DNA of 64,000 nt, from positions 4,042,001 through 4,106,000 of the forward strand of contig NZ_CP082839.1 of assembly GCF_019930585.1 (NCBI RefSeq). The letters run 5' to 3'. The translations under genes and the position numbers were made by a program. Below are positions 28,625-38,015 of the stretch, piece after piece. The notes under the pieces are model-generated. The model searched no databases and had not been told where the DNA came from. It saw only the letters and a program-made list of their open reading frames with translations. This stretch comes from Sphingomonas nostoxanthinifaciens (GTDB lineage: Bacteria > Pseudomonadota > Alphaproteobacteria > Sphingomonadales > Sphingomonadaceae). Position 1 is the first letter of the stretch; every line of letters begins with the position of its first letter.

Positions 28625-29014
28625 TCAGACGCGACGGCGCTTGGAGGGACGAACGCCATTGTGCGGGATCGCCGTCACGTCGCGGATCGACGTGATGTGG
28701 AACCCGACTGCCTGCAGCGCGCGCAGCGCCGACTCGCGGCCCGAACCGGGGCCCTTGACCTCGACCTCGAGCGTGCGCACGCCGTGCTCGGCTGCCTTCT
28801 TGCCGGCATCCTCGGCGGCAACCTGGGCGGCGTAAGGCGTCGACTTGCGCGAGCCCTTGAAGCCCATCATGCCGGCCGACGACCACGAGATCGCATTGCC
28901 CTGCGCGTCGGTGATCGTGATCATGGTGTTGTTGAAGCTGGCGTTGACGTGGGCCACGCCGGCAGTGATGTTCTTCCTCTCGCGGCGCTTGATGCGCTGG
29001 GGTTCGCGTGCCAT
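28625..29014 (-). CDS. rpsK: 30S ribosomal protein S11
   Basis: 129 residues, universally conserved: NITAGVAHVNASFNNTMITITDAQGNAISWSSAG, FKGSRKSTPYAAQVAAEDAGKKA and the C-terminal DVTAIPHNGVRPSKRRRV. It sits on the platform of the small subunit near the mRNA exit. Standard length; between rpsM and rpoA in the alpha operon. Confidence 0.98.
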   Translation of the reverse strand: MAREPQRIKRRERKNITAGVAHVNASFNNTMITITDAQGNAISWSSAGMMGFKGSRKSTPYAAQVAAEDAGKKAAEHGVRTLEVEVKGPGSGRESALRALQAVGFHITSIRDVTAIPHNGVRPSKRRRV

Positions 29015-29115
29015 TTCGAAATCTTCCTGACCTAATCTGTTGCGCTACGCCCGCTCGCCTGCGCGTTCGGGCGGAGTAAGCCGTGGCATCGTCCCCCGGG
29101 ACGACGCCGCCTGGC

Positions 29116-29484
29116 TTACTTCTTCTTGCCGGCGATCGGCTTGGCCTTGCCCTTGCGGGTGCGCGCATTGGTATGCGTGCGCTGGCCGCGGACCGGCAGG
29201 CCCTTGCGGTGACGCAGCCCGCGATAGCAGGCGAGATCCATGAGGCGCTTGATGTTCATCGCCACCTGGCGGCGCAGGTCGCCTTCGACCTGATAGCCGG
29301 CGTCGATCGTCTCGCGGATCTGGAGCACTTCCTGATCGCTCAGCGTGTTGACGCGGCGCGCAGGCTCGATGCCCAGCTTGGCGGTGATCTGCTTGGCCTT
29401 GGCCGGGCCAATGCCGTGGATGTAGGTCAGCGCGATCTCGACGCGCTTGTTGTCAGGGATGTTGACCCCCGCGATACGTGCCAT
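29116..29484 (-). CDS. rpsM: 30S ribosomal protein S13
   Basis: 122 residues: MARIAGVNIPDNKRVEIALTYIHGIG and the C-terminal GLRHRKGLPVRGQRTHTNARTRKGKAKPIAGKKK, contacting the P-site tRNA and the intersubunit bridge. First gene of the alpha operon here, preceded on the minus strand by a sigma70-like promoter at 29610-29638 instead of following adk directly as in relatives. Confidence 0.98.
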   Translation of the reverse strand: MARIAGVNIPDNKRVEIALTYIHGIGPAKAKQITAKLGIEPARRVNTLSDQEVLQIRETIDAGYQVEGDLRRQVAMNIKRLMDLACYRGLRHRKGLPVRGQRTHTNARTRKGKAKPIAGKKK

Positions 29485-29609
29485 GGTCTTTTAATCTCCT
29501 GCTCCACGGATTGGCTGGCCACCAGTCCATCTCGACGCTTCATCCCAGCCGAACGGAAATGCAGCGCACGCGCAAGCGCCGCCGGAAACCGGGTTCGTGG
29601 GAGGAGCGC

Positions 29610-29638
29610 TAGCTAGAGAGTGAGTCGGACGCTGTCAA
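29610..29638 (-). promoter_or_regulatory. Sigma70-like promoter for rpsM-rpsK-rpoA-rplQ
   Basis: Minus strand: a perfect -35 TTGACA (29638-29633), a 17-bp spacer and -10 TAGCTA (29615-29610). It lies about 126 bp before rpsM, at the junction where the inserted alcohol dehydrogenase gene separates the alpha operon from adk. Confidence 0.65.
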
Positions 29639-29769
29639 GCGCGCGTAAAGCGCGACGTAACGGCGGGTTCCCGCCACGCGCACCCGTTGAATCGTCACGG
29701 TCGCGACCTACCTCGACACTGCGCCCAGCGCCATGCCCGACGTAGGCGCCTTGCTCCAAAGGGGATCCC

Positions 29770-30822
29770 ATGACCACCAAAGCCTTTGCCGCCCAATCGG
29801 CGACGACCCCGCTCGGCCCGATCGACATCGAGCGCCGCGCGGCCGGCCCGCACGACGTCCAGATCGACATCCTCTTCTGTGGCGTCTGCCATTCCGACCT
29901 GCACACGGCGCGGTCCGAATGGGACGGCACCCAGTTTCCCTGCGTCCCCGGCCACGAAATCGTCGGCCGCGTGTCGGCGGTGGGCGATCATGTCGCGGCG
30001 TTCGCCGTCGGCGAGATCGTCGGCGTCGGCTGCATGGTCGACAGCTGCCAGCATTGCCCGTCGTGCGGCGAGGGGCTGGAGCAATATTGCACCGGCGGCG
30101 GCTTCGTCGGCACCTATAACGGCCCGACCCCCGACGCGCCCGGCCATACGCTCGGCGGCTATTCGCAGCGGATCGTCGTCTCCGACAAGTTCGTGCTGAA
30201 GATCGGCCATGACGAGAAGGATCTCGCCGCGGTCGCGCCGTTGCTGTGCGCGGGCATCACCACCTACTCGCCGCTCAAGCATTGGGGCGCCGGCCCCGGC
30301 AAGAAGGTCGGCATCGTCGGCATCGGCGGGCTTGGCCACATGGGCGTGAAGATCGCGCATGCGCTGGGCGCGCACGTCGTGGCCTTCACGACGTCGGAGA
30401 GCAAGAAGCAGGCAGCGCTCGAGCTCGGCGCCGACGAGGTCGTCAATTCGCGCAACGAGGACGAGATGGCGGCGCATGCCGGTAGCTTCGACTTCATCCT
30501 CAACACGGTCGCGGCCAGCCACAATCTCGATCCGTTCACGGCGCTGCTGAAGCGCGACGGCACGCTGACCCTCGTCGGCGTCCCCGAGCATCCGCACCCG
30601 TCGCCAGCGGTGTTCCCGCTGGTGTTCGGGCGCAAGGCGATCGCCGGCTCGCTGATCGGCGGCATCGCCGAGACGCAGGAGATGCTCGATTTCTGCGCCG
30701 AGAAGGGCATCGTCGCCGACATCGAGATGATCCGCATGGACGAGATCGATACGGCCTATGATCGCATGCTGAAGGGCGACGTGAAGTATCGCTTCGTCAT
30801 CGACACCGCGACGTTGGGCTAA
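29770..30822 (+). CDS. Zinc-dependent NAD(P) alcohol dehydrogenase, YahK/cinnamyl-alcohol type
   Basis: 350 residues of the medium-chain dehydrogenase family. The catalytic-zinc region CGVCHSDLHTARSEWDG and GHEIVGRVSAVG are followed by the structural-zinc cysteines CQHCPSCGEGLEQYC and the nucleotide motif GIGGLGHMGVKIAHALG. The pattern GGYSQRIVVSDKFVLKI is typical of the YahK/Adh group that reduces aldehydes with NADPH. AGGGG precedes the ATG. It is a plus-strand gene lodged between adk and rpsM, breaking the usual ribosomal gene order. A strong hairpin follows its stop. Confidence 0.93.
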   Translation: MTTKAFAAQSATTPLGPIDIERRAAGPHDVQIDILFCGVCHSDLHTARSEWDGTQFPCVPGHEIVGRVSAVGDHVAAFAVGEIVGVGCMVDSCQHCPSCGEGLEQYCTGGGFVGTYNGPTPDAPGHTLGGYSQRIVVSDKFVLKIGHDEKDLAAVAPLLCAGITTYSPLKHWGAGPGKKVGIVGIGGLGHMGVKIAHALGAHVVAFTTSESKKQAALELGADEVVNSRNEDEMAAHAGSFDFILNTVAASHNLDPFTALLKRDGTLTLVGVPEHPHPSPAVFPLVFGRKAIAGSLIGGIAETQEMLDFCAEKGIVADIEMIRMDEIDTAYDRMLKGDVKYRFVIDTATLG

Positions 30823-30828
30823 GGGACG

Positions 30829-30856
30829 AGGGCGGCTCGCTCGGGCGAGCCGCCCT
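30829..30856. terminator. Long perfect hairpin after the alcohol dehydrogenase gene
   Basis: Perfect 11-bp stem AGGGCGGCTCG (30829-30839) and CGAGCCGCCCT (30846-30856) with a 6-nt loop, 6 bp past the stop codon. The T-run (CTTTT) is displaced by about 7 nt, so termination is likely but not textbook. Confidence 0.65.
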
Positions 30857-30893
30857 GACCGGCTTTTGTCCCAGAACGGCATTATAATTCTCC

Positions 30894-30979
30894 GTCACCC
30901 CGGACCTGATCCGGGGTGACGCTTTTCTACGCCGACAAAGAAACAAGAAGCTGGATCCCGGATCAGGTCCGGGATGACG
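30894..30979. repeat. REP pair (BIME-like) between ADH and the secreted protein
   Basis: GTCACCCCGGA-cctga-TCCGGGGTGAC (30894-30920, perfect 11-bp stem) and TCCCGGA-tcagg-TCCGGGA (30956-30974) in opposite orientation with complementary loops. They fill most of the 327-bp gap between the two genes; no coding gene is seen in the gap. Confidence 0.85.
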
Positions 30980-31149
30980 TCGGAGGATGGCGGCTGATTC
31001 CTGCGCCACCGATCGTCGGGCAGGAATCGTCGACCGGCTTCAGCCTTCGGCAGCTACCGGATCCGGCAGCACCGCTTCGATCTCAGCGGCACCGCTCTTG
31101 CGTCGATCGTGCCAACCGCCGACACTTTGGTCGCATCGAGGGGAATAGA

Positions 31150-31704
31150 ATGCGGAATTTCGGAAGCTCGACATGTTCGAAGATGCTGATCCTCATCGCG
31201 CTCGCGCAACCGGCGTTTGCGGGCGCTGCTCCGCTGAGTTTCGACTGCGATGTGCCATCCGACCATTATTCTTCGGTTTCCGAAGAGGCGAGCGGCACGA
31301 TGGCCGTTAGTGGCACGATAGAAGCGGTGGAGCTGCGAGCCGGGAACAACTTACCAGTAGCAGGCGCCCGAATTGCTAGCGCCGATGGCAAAACAAGCTT
31401 CGGGCTTCAGCTCGTAGCTGCTTCATCTCACGCCAAGCAGTTTGATATCGTACTGAACACAAGGCGGGGAGACGAAGCCAAACGGAATACGCTTGGACAA
31501 GTCGGGACCGACGGCCCGATCTCATTCATTCTTAGCTTATCCGACACCGGTAAGGTATCACTCCTCGTCGGTAGCCGTAGCTTTCAAGCAGACTTCACAG
31601 CTTTTTCATCAGGAAAAGTGGCAGCATTTTGCTCGACCGGCCAGTTCAAGTTTTCCAACTTAACTTTTGCCCCGGCCGAGAGATCAGGCAGCACGTCCAA
31701 TTAA
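31150..31704 (+). CDS. Secreted hypothetical protein of lower GC content
   Basis: 184 residues with a probable signal peptide (MLILIALAQPAFAGA near residues 12-26). The mature part is Ser/Thr-rich, with predicted beta character: SFDCDVPSDHYSSVSEE, FGLQLVAASSHAKQFDIVLNTR and ISFILSLSDTGKVSLLVGSRSFQADF. Cysteines in FDCDV and FCSTG could pair. I recognise no family. Its bases are visibly richer in A and T, and codon use is less extreme at third positions than in neighbours, suggesting recent acquisition. It lies on the plus strand in the gap between adk and rpsM, downstream of the REP pair. Confidence 0.6.
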   Translation: MRNFGSSTCSKMLILIALAQPAFAGAAPLSFDCDVPSDHYSSVSEEASGTMAVSGTIEAVELRAGNNLPVAGARIASADGKTSFGLQLVAASSHAKQFDIVLNTRRGDEAKRNTLGQVGTDGPISFILSLSDTGKVSLLVGSRSFQADFTAFSSGKVAAFCSTGQFKFSNLTFAPAERSGSTSN

Positions 31705-31793
31705 AACTGCGCGCAGATAGCGAAGCTGGGTCGTTGCTCGCGCAGAACAGGCTATGATCCAATCGTTTAATTCAGGACTGCAAATCCACGGCC

Positions 31794-32461
31794 TCAAACC
31801 ATCCTGGCAGCCGGACTGTCCGCCAGCACCGCCTCGATCGCGGCGGCGACGGTATTGATGTCCGCCATGCCGTCCACGCGCGCGACCAGCCCCTTCGCCT
31901 CGTAATAAGGCAGGATCGGCGCGGTCTTGGCGCGATATTCGGCTAGCCGGGCGCGCACCGTCTCTTCATTGTCGTCGGGACGGCGGCGGAATTCGGTCGA
32001 GTGGCAGACGTCGCAGACGCCCGCCACCTTCGGCAGTTTGAAGACGTCGTGATAGCCTTCATTGCACTTGGCGCAGGTGAAGCGGCCCGAGATGCGCTCG
32101 ACCAGCGCATCCTCGTCCACCGCCAGCTCGATCACGTGCTGGAGCTTGAGCCCGCGCTCGGCGAGCAGCGCGTCGAGCGATTCGGCCTGCGCCTGGGTGC
32201 GCGGATAGCCGTCGAAGATGAAGCCCGGCGCGTGCGCCTCGAAATCGAGGCGGTTGGCGATCAGTTGGGTCACGACCTCGTCGGGGACGAGCTGGCCGGC
32301 CTTCATGATCGCGTCGGCCTTGCGCCCGATCTCGCTGCCGACCTTCACCGCCGCGCGCAGCATGTCGCCCGTGGACAATTGCACCAGCCCGTAGCGGCTC
32401 ATCAACAATTGCGCCTGCGTGCCCTTTCCCGCCCCCGGCGGGCCCAGCAGGATCAGGATCT

Positions 32462-32465
<4 letters not shown>
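31794..32465 (-). CDS. adk: Adenylate kinase
   Basis: 223 residues; converts ATP and AMP to two ADP. P-loop LILLGPPGAGKGTQAQLL, AMP-binding LSTGDMLRAAV and FIFDGYPRTQAQAESL are intact. The LID has four cysteines in two CxxC pairs (CAKCNEGYHDVF and CDVCHS), so it is of the zinc-binding type. The GTG start at 32465 overlaps the secY stop by 4 bp (GTGA). In relatives rpsM follows directly; here it is separated by two plus-strand genes. Confidence 0.97.
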
Positions 32466-33823
<1,358 letters not shown>

Positions 33824-33904
33824 CTGTCTGTATCTACCCCGAAGAAAAGGCGACGAAACGCATATGCGCCCGCCGCCTCATATAGTGACCTGATGCCATC
33901 CGTC

Positions 33905-33981
33905 ACCCCGGACTTGTTCCGGGGTCCACCCTGCCGCAGGCGCGGCGCGAGCGGCGGGGTGGATGCCGGGACAAGCCCGGC
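33905..33981. repeat. REP pair between rplO and secY
   Basis: ACCCCGGA-cttgt-TCCGGGGT (33905-33925) and GCCGGG-acaag-CCCGGC (33965-33981) in opposite orientation with complementary 5-nt loops. It lies in an intergenic gap of the spc cluster, immediately after the rplO stop. Confidence 0.85.
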
Positions 33982-33995
33982 ACGACGGCTATGAT

Positions 33996-34526
33996 TTAGG
34001 CGCGCGCAGCCTTCTTGGCGGCCAGCGTGCTGCCCTTCTTGGCGGCGGCCTTCTCCTGCGCGGGGACGACTTCGATCACCTCGACCGAACCGCCGGCGGC
34101 CTCGACCGCCTCGCGCGCCGACTTCGACACGCCGGCGACGCGGAAGGCGAGCTTGGCCGAGAAGGTGCCCTTGGCGAGCAGACGGACGCCGTCCTTGCCA
34201 CCGCGCGCAACGCCCGCCGCCTTCAGCGCGGCATGGTCGATCGTGCCGTCAGTCGCGAGCGTGCCCGCATCGACCAGCTTCTGCAGCTGGCCGAGGTTCA
34301 CTTCGGCATAATCCTTGGCGAAGATGTTGTTGAAGCCACGCTTCGGAATACGCATGTGGAGCGGCATCTGGCCGCCCTCGAACCCGTTGATCGAGACACC
34401 CTCACGGCTCTTCTGGCCCTTCTGGCCACGGCCGGCGGTCTTGCCCTTGCCCGAGCCGATGCCGCGTCCGACGCGCATGCGGCTCTTGCGGGCGCCGGGA
34501 TTGTCGAGGATTTCGTTGAGCTTCAT
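33996..34526 (-). CDS. rplO: 50S ribosomal protein L15
   Basis: 176 residues, longer than the usual ~145-155. MKLNEILDNPGARKSRMRVGRGIGSGKGKTAGRGQKGQKSREG is the canonical N-terminus, and the start at 34526 matches it rather than the GTG three codons upstream. The extra length is an alanine/lysine-rich C-terminal tail (QEKAAAKKGSTLAAKKAARA). In the usual spc order rpmD precedes it immediately; here an acyltransferase gene intervenes. Confidence 0.97.
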   Translation of the reverse strand: MKLNEILDNPGARKSRMRVGRGIGSGKGKTAGRGQKGQKSREGVSINGFEGGQMPLHMRIPKRGFNNIFAKDYAEVNLGQLQKLVDAGTLATDGTIDHAALKAAGVARGGKDGVRLLAKGTFSAKLAFRVAGVSKSAREAVEAAGGSVEVIEVVPAQEKAAAKKGSTLAAKKAARA

Positions 34527-34572
34527 CTGATGCACTCGCTTTCGCTATGGTCGCGCGGGGAAAGCGGGGCCC

Positions 34573-35679
34573 TTACGGAGTTACGTGCGCTTTGTCACCC
34601 GATTCCTGCGCGTTTCGCGCGGGCACCACGCCGGCCCGCGCCTCTTCGCGCGTGACGACCGACGGGCGATGCCCCGTAAGCGCACGCAGCCGCCGGCCGA
34701 GAGGCAGCTCCAGCCACCAATGGAGCGCGACCGCGACGAGATGCGCGATCAGGAACGCGACCGGGATCAGCACTGCCGCAAGCAAAGGGCCGCCATGCCC
34801 GCCGGCCAGCTTGGCGATGCCGCGCAGCACGAACGGGTGGGTCAGATAGAGCGCATAGCTCGCCGCACCCAGCAGCTGCAGCAGCGGCTGCTTCGCGCGC
34901 AACCCCGAACGCTCGAGCGCCAGCGCGCCGATCAACACGGCTGACGCCGGCAGGCCGGCAAACAGCCAGCGCGGCTCCATCGTCACCATGAACGGATTGC
35001 CGAGCAGCAGCATCGTGCCGAGCGCGGCTATCAATGCCCCGCCCACGCGCCCCGGCAGCCACTCGCGCGACGCAAGCAGCGCGATCACCATGCCAAAGCC
35101 GAATTCCAGCACGATACCGTCGCTGTAGAACGCCGCGAACAGGTCGGTCGGCCGCACCGTCGCGCCCGCCAGCACGATCGCCAGCAGCGCGCCACTCGCC
35201 GCCGCAACGGTGCGCGGCAACGCACCGCGCGTCAGCCACAAGGCGGCCGCGAACAGCAGGTAAAAGAACATCTCGTAATTGAGCGTCCAGCCGACGAACA
35301 GCACCGGCTGGACGAGGCCGTTGACCTTGCGGAACGGGATGAACAGCAGCGACCTGACGAGATCGAACGGGGCGGCGCGCGTCGCCTGCACCAGCGACGG
35401 CGCCACCAGCGCGACGCCGAAGATGCAGAAGGTGAGGATCCAGTAGATCGGCACCACCCGGATGACGCGGTTGAGCAGGAACCCACCCGGCGTGGTGGGG
35501 CGCCGCAGGCAGGTATGCACCATCACGAAGCCGCTGATCACGAAGAACAGGTCGACCCCGACATGGCCGAACCGCACATCGGAGGCGTGCAATCCAAGCG
35601 GCGCAATGAGCGAATCGGCGTGGACGAAGAGAACCAGAAAGGCGGCCAGCGCACGCAGCGCCTGGATGTTGTAGATCAT
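34573..35679 (-). CDS. Acyltransferase 3 family membrane protein, inserted in the spc cluster
   Basis: 368 residues with about ten membrane helices. The N-terminal signature IQALRALAAFLVLFVHAD and GHVGVDLFFVISGFVMVHT are diagnostic of the OafA/YrhL acyltransferase-3 family; the His in FVHAD is part of the catalytic pattern. These proteins O-acylate (often acetylate) polysaccharides or lipids at the inner membrane. AGGGGG precedes the ATG. The gene sits between rpmD and rplO on the same strand, directly after a strong terminator and 46 bp before rplO, so it may share transcription with rplO-secY-adk. Confidence 0.92.
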   Translation of the reverse strand: MIYNIQALRALAAFLVLFVHADSLIAPLGLHASDVRFGHVGVDLFFVISGFVMVHTCLRRPTTPGGFLLNRVIRVVPIYWILTFCIFGVALVAPSLVQATRAAPFDLVRSLLFIPFRKVNGLVQPVLFVGWTLNYEMFFYLLFAAALWLTRGALPRTVAAASGALLAIVLAGATVRPTDLFAAFYSDGIVLEFGFGMVIALLASREWLPGRVGGALIAALGTMLLLGNPFMVTMEPRWLFAGLPASAVLIGALALERSGLRAKQPLLQLLGAASYALYLTHPFVLRGIAKLAGGHGGPLLAAVLIPVAFLIAHLVAVALHWWLELPLGRRLRALTGHRPSVVTREEARAGVVPARNAQESGDKAHVTP

Positions 35680-35750
35680 GCCACACCCCCTGAGCCTGAC
35701 CGTTTAGGCTGCCGCGCGGGCCAACGTCCAGCGGCGATGGTGCAGATGCG

Positions 35751-35783
35751 AAAAAGGGGCCGCCCGCGATTGCGGACGGCCCC
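35751..35783 (-). terminator. Strong intrinsic terminator after rpmD
   Basis: Minus strand: a 12-bp stem with one mismatch (GGGGCCGTCCGC / GCGGGCGGCCCC, 35783-35772 and 35767-35756), a 4-nt loop, then TTTTT at 35755-35751. It lies 28 bp after the rpmD stop and should end the S10-spc transcript before the acyltransferase gene. Confidence 0.9.
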
Positions 35784-35810
35784 CTCTGTTTCGATCAGGT
35801 CGCGTACGGC

Positions 35811-35987
35811 TTAGCCGTCGACCTTCACCATGTGCTGAACCTTGCGGATCATGCCGCGGACCTCGGGGCTATCCTCGAGCTCGCGCGTCTTGTGCATCTT
35901 GTTCAGGCCGAGCCCGATCAGGGTCGCCCGCTGGTCGGCGGTACGACGGATCGGCGATCCGGTCTGGGTCACCTTGATGGTCGCCAT
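35811..35987 (-). CDS. rpmD: 50S ribosomal protein L30
   Basis: 58 residues: MATIKVTQTGSPIRRTADQR, LGLNKMHKTRELEDSPEVRGMI and KVQHMVKVDG, the normal small L30. It lies 4 bp after the rpsE stop. A strong intrinsic terminator follows, where rplO would normally come next. Confidence 0.97.
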   Translation of the reverse strand: MATIKVTQTGSPIRRTADQRATLIGLGLNKMHKTRELEDSPEVRGMIRKVQHMVKVDG

Positions 35988-35991
35988 CAGA

Positions 35992-36720
35992 TTACTCCGT
36001 CACCATCGCGGCGTCGGCATCGGCAACCTCGACCGAGGCTCCGCCACGACGCAGCAGATCGGCGATCTTCTTGCCACGGCGCTGCGCGACCGAGCGCGGG
36101 CTCGTCTGCTCGCCGAGCGCCTCGAAGGTCGCACGGATCATGTTGTAGGGATTGTTGGTGCCGACCGACTTGGTCACCACGTCGTGCACGCCCAGGCTCT
36201 CGAAGATGGCGCGCATCGGGCCACCCGCGATGATTCCCGTGCCGGCCGGAGCCGCACGGAGATAGACCCGGCCCGCGCCGAAGTGGCCGACGCCGTCATG
36301 ATGCAGCGTACGACCGTCGCGCAGCGGCACGCGGATCATCGCCTTCTTGGCAGCGGCGGTCGCCTTCGAGATCGCCTCCGGCACCTCGCGCGCCTTACCG
36401 TGGCCGAAACCGACCCGGCCCGACGCATCGCCGACGACGACGAGTGCCGCAAAGCCGAAGCGCTTGCCGCCCTTCACCGTCTTCGAGACGCGGTTGATGT
36501 GAACCAGCTTCTCGACCAGTTCCTCGCCGCCCTCGTCGCGATTGCGGTCGTCGCGGCGGCGATTGCCGTCACGCCCACCGCGGCCGCGATTGTCGTTGCC
36601 GCCCCGGCCACGACCACCGCGCGGGCCACGGGCCTCGCGCTGCGGCTGTGCGCCTTCGCCACCGGCGGCCGCAGTCGCCTGCTCCGAACCCGGCGTTTCG
36701 TTCTGAACTTCGTCAGCCAT
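35992..36720 (-). CDS. rpsE: 30S ribosomal protein S5 with Arg/Gly-rich N-terminal extension
   Basis: 242 residues, against about 165 in E. coli. The conserved core begins near residue 66 (EELVEKLVHINRVSKTVKGGKRFGFAALVVVGD) and includes DVVTKSVGTNNPYNMIRATF. The first ~65 residues are low-complexity and charged, with runs such as GPRGGRGRGGNDNRGRGGRDGNRRR that resemble RGG boxes and would be disordered. The role of this extension is unknown; it may bind RNA. Part of the spc operon between rplR and rpmD. Confidence 0.97.
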   Translation of the reverse strand: MADEVQNETPGSEQATAAAGGEGAQPQREARGPRGGRGRGGNDNRGRGGRDGNRRRDDRNRDEGGEELVEKLVHINRVSKTVKGGKRFGFAALVVVGDASGRVGFGHGKAREVPEAISKATAAAKKAMIRVPLRDGRTLHHDGVGHFGAGRVYLRAAPAGTGIIAGGPMRAIFESLGVHDVVTKSVGTNNPYNMIRATFEALGEQTSPRSVAQRRGKKIADLLRRGGASVEVADADAAMVTE

Positions 36721-37077
36721 TTAGAACTCCAATCCGCCGGCGCGGGCGGCTTCGGCGAGCGCCTTCACGCGCCCGTGGAACAGAAAGCCGCCACGATCGA
36801 ACACCACCGAAGTGACGCCGGCCGCCGAAGCGCGCTCGGCGATCCGCTGGCCGACCGAGGTCGCCGCATCGATGTTCGCGCCCGACTGGCTGCGGACGTC
36901 CTTCTCGAGCGTCGATGCCGAGGCGACCGTGCGACCGGCCGCATCGTCGATCACCTGCACATAGATGTGCCGGCCCGAACGATGGACGGAAAGACGCGGG
37001 CGGAGACCGCCCTTCGACTTGAGCGCGGTCCGCACGCGGCGGCGACGCTTCTCGAACAGGGAGAGACCCTTGGTCAT
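36721..37077 (-). CDS. rplR: 50S ribosomal protein L18
   Basis: 118 residues: RVRTALKSKGGLRPRLSVHRSGRHIYVQVIDDAAGRTVASASTLEK and FDRGGFLFHGRVKALAEAARAGGLEF, binding 5S rRNA. Abuts rpsE; its start overlaps the rplF stop by one base. Standard size. Confidence 0.98.
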   Translation of the reverse strand: MTKGLSLFEKRRRRVRTALKSKGGLRPRLSVHRSGRHIYVQVIDDAAGRTVASASTLEKDVRSQSGANIDAATSVGQRIAERASAAGVTSVVFDRGGFLFHGRVKALAEAARAGGLEF

Positions 37078-37610
37078 TACTTCTTCTTCCCTTCCTTGCG
37101 GAAGATGAACTCGCCGGCATACTTGATGCCCTTGCCCTTGTAAGGCTCCGGCTTGCGCCAGCGACGGATCTCCGCGGCCACCTGGCCGACCTGCTGCTTG
37201 TCGATGCCGGAAATGTTGACCGTGGTCTGGTCCGGCGTCGCGATCGTGATCCCCTCGGGGATCGCGAAGTCGACATCATGGCTGTAGCCGAGCTGCAGCT
37301 TCAGGTTCTTGCCCTGGACGTTGGCGCGATAGCCGACGCCGGTGATCAGGAGCTGGCGGGTGAAGCCCTCCGTCACGCCGACGATCAGGTTCTGCACCAA
37401 CGTACGCTGCATGCCCCAGAAGGCACGGGCGCGGCGGGTGTCGTTCGCCGGCTGGACGCTGATCGCGCCTTCCTCGACGGCGTAGGTCACCTCGTCCGCG
37501 AGATCGAGCGTGAGCGTGCCCTTCGGGCCCTTCACCGACAGCACGCGGCCGTCGATGTTCGCGGTCACGCCCGTCGGAACGGGAACCGGCCTTTTACCGA
37601 TGCGGCTCAT
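37077..37610 (-). CDS. rplF: 50S ribosomal protein L6
   Basis: 177 residues: MSRIGKRPVPVPTGVTANI and the C-terminal EIRRWRKPEPYKGKGIKYAGEFIFRKEGKKK, located near the factor-binding centre. Starts with a one-base overlap with the rpsH stop, indicating coupling. Standard length. Confidence 0.98.
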   Translation of the reverse strand: MSRIGKRPVPVPTGVTANIDGRVLSVKGPKGTLTLDLADEVTYAVEEGAISVQPANDTRRARAFWGMQRTLVQNLIVGVTEGFTRQLLITGVGYRANVQGKNLKLQLGYSHDVDFAIPEGITIATPDQTTVNISGIDKQQVGQVAAEIRRWRKPEPYKGKGIKYAGEFIFRKEGKKK

Positions 37611-38005
37611 CAGAACACCTCCGCGAGCACTTCGCCGCCGACATTCTGGTCGCGTGCTTCGGCATCCGAAAGCACGCCACGCGGCGTCGAGACGATGGTC
37701 ATGCCGAGGCCGTTGCGGACGCGCGGCAGCTCCTTGGAGCCCGAATAGACGCGGCGGCCCGGCTTCGAGACGCGTGCGACGTGCTGGATCGCGGGCTGAC
37801 CCTCGAAATACTTCAGCTCGATGCGCAGGCCAGGATGCTCGCCGAGCTGCTCCTCGGAATAGCCACGGATGTAACCCTCGCGCTGCAGCACGTCGAGCAC
37901 GCGGGCGCGCAGCTTCGACGCCGGGCTCAGCACGCTGTCCTTGCGGGCGCGCTGACCGTTGCGGATGCGGGTGAGCAGATCGCCCAGGGGATCGTTGATC
38001 GCCAT
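37610..38005 (-). CDS. rpsH: 30S ribosomal protein S8
   Basis: 131 residues: MAINDPLGDLLTRIRNGQ and the C-terminal RPGRRVYSGSKELPRVRNGLGMTIVSTPRGVLSDAEARDQNVGGEVLAEVF. In other bacteria S8 is the translational repressor of the spc operon; whether a target exists here was not tested. Standard length. Confidence 0.98.
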   Translation of the reverse strand: MAINDPLGDLLTRIRNGQRARKDSVLSPASKLRARVLDVLQREGYIRGYSEEQLGEHPGLRIELKYFEGQPAIQHVARVSKPGRRVYSGSKELPRVRNGLGMTIVSTPRGVLSDAEARDQNVGGEVLAEVF

Positions 38006-38015
38006 ATCTAAACCC

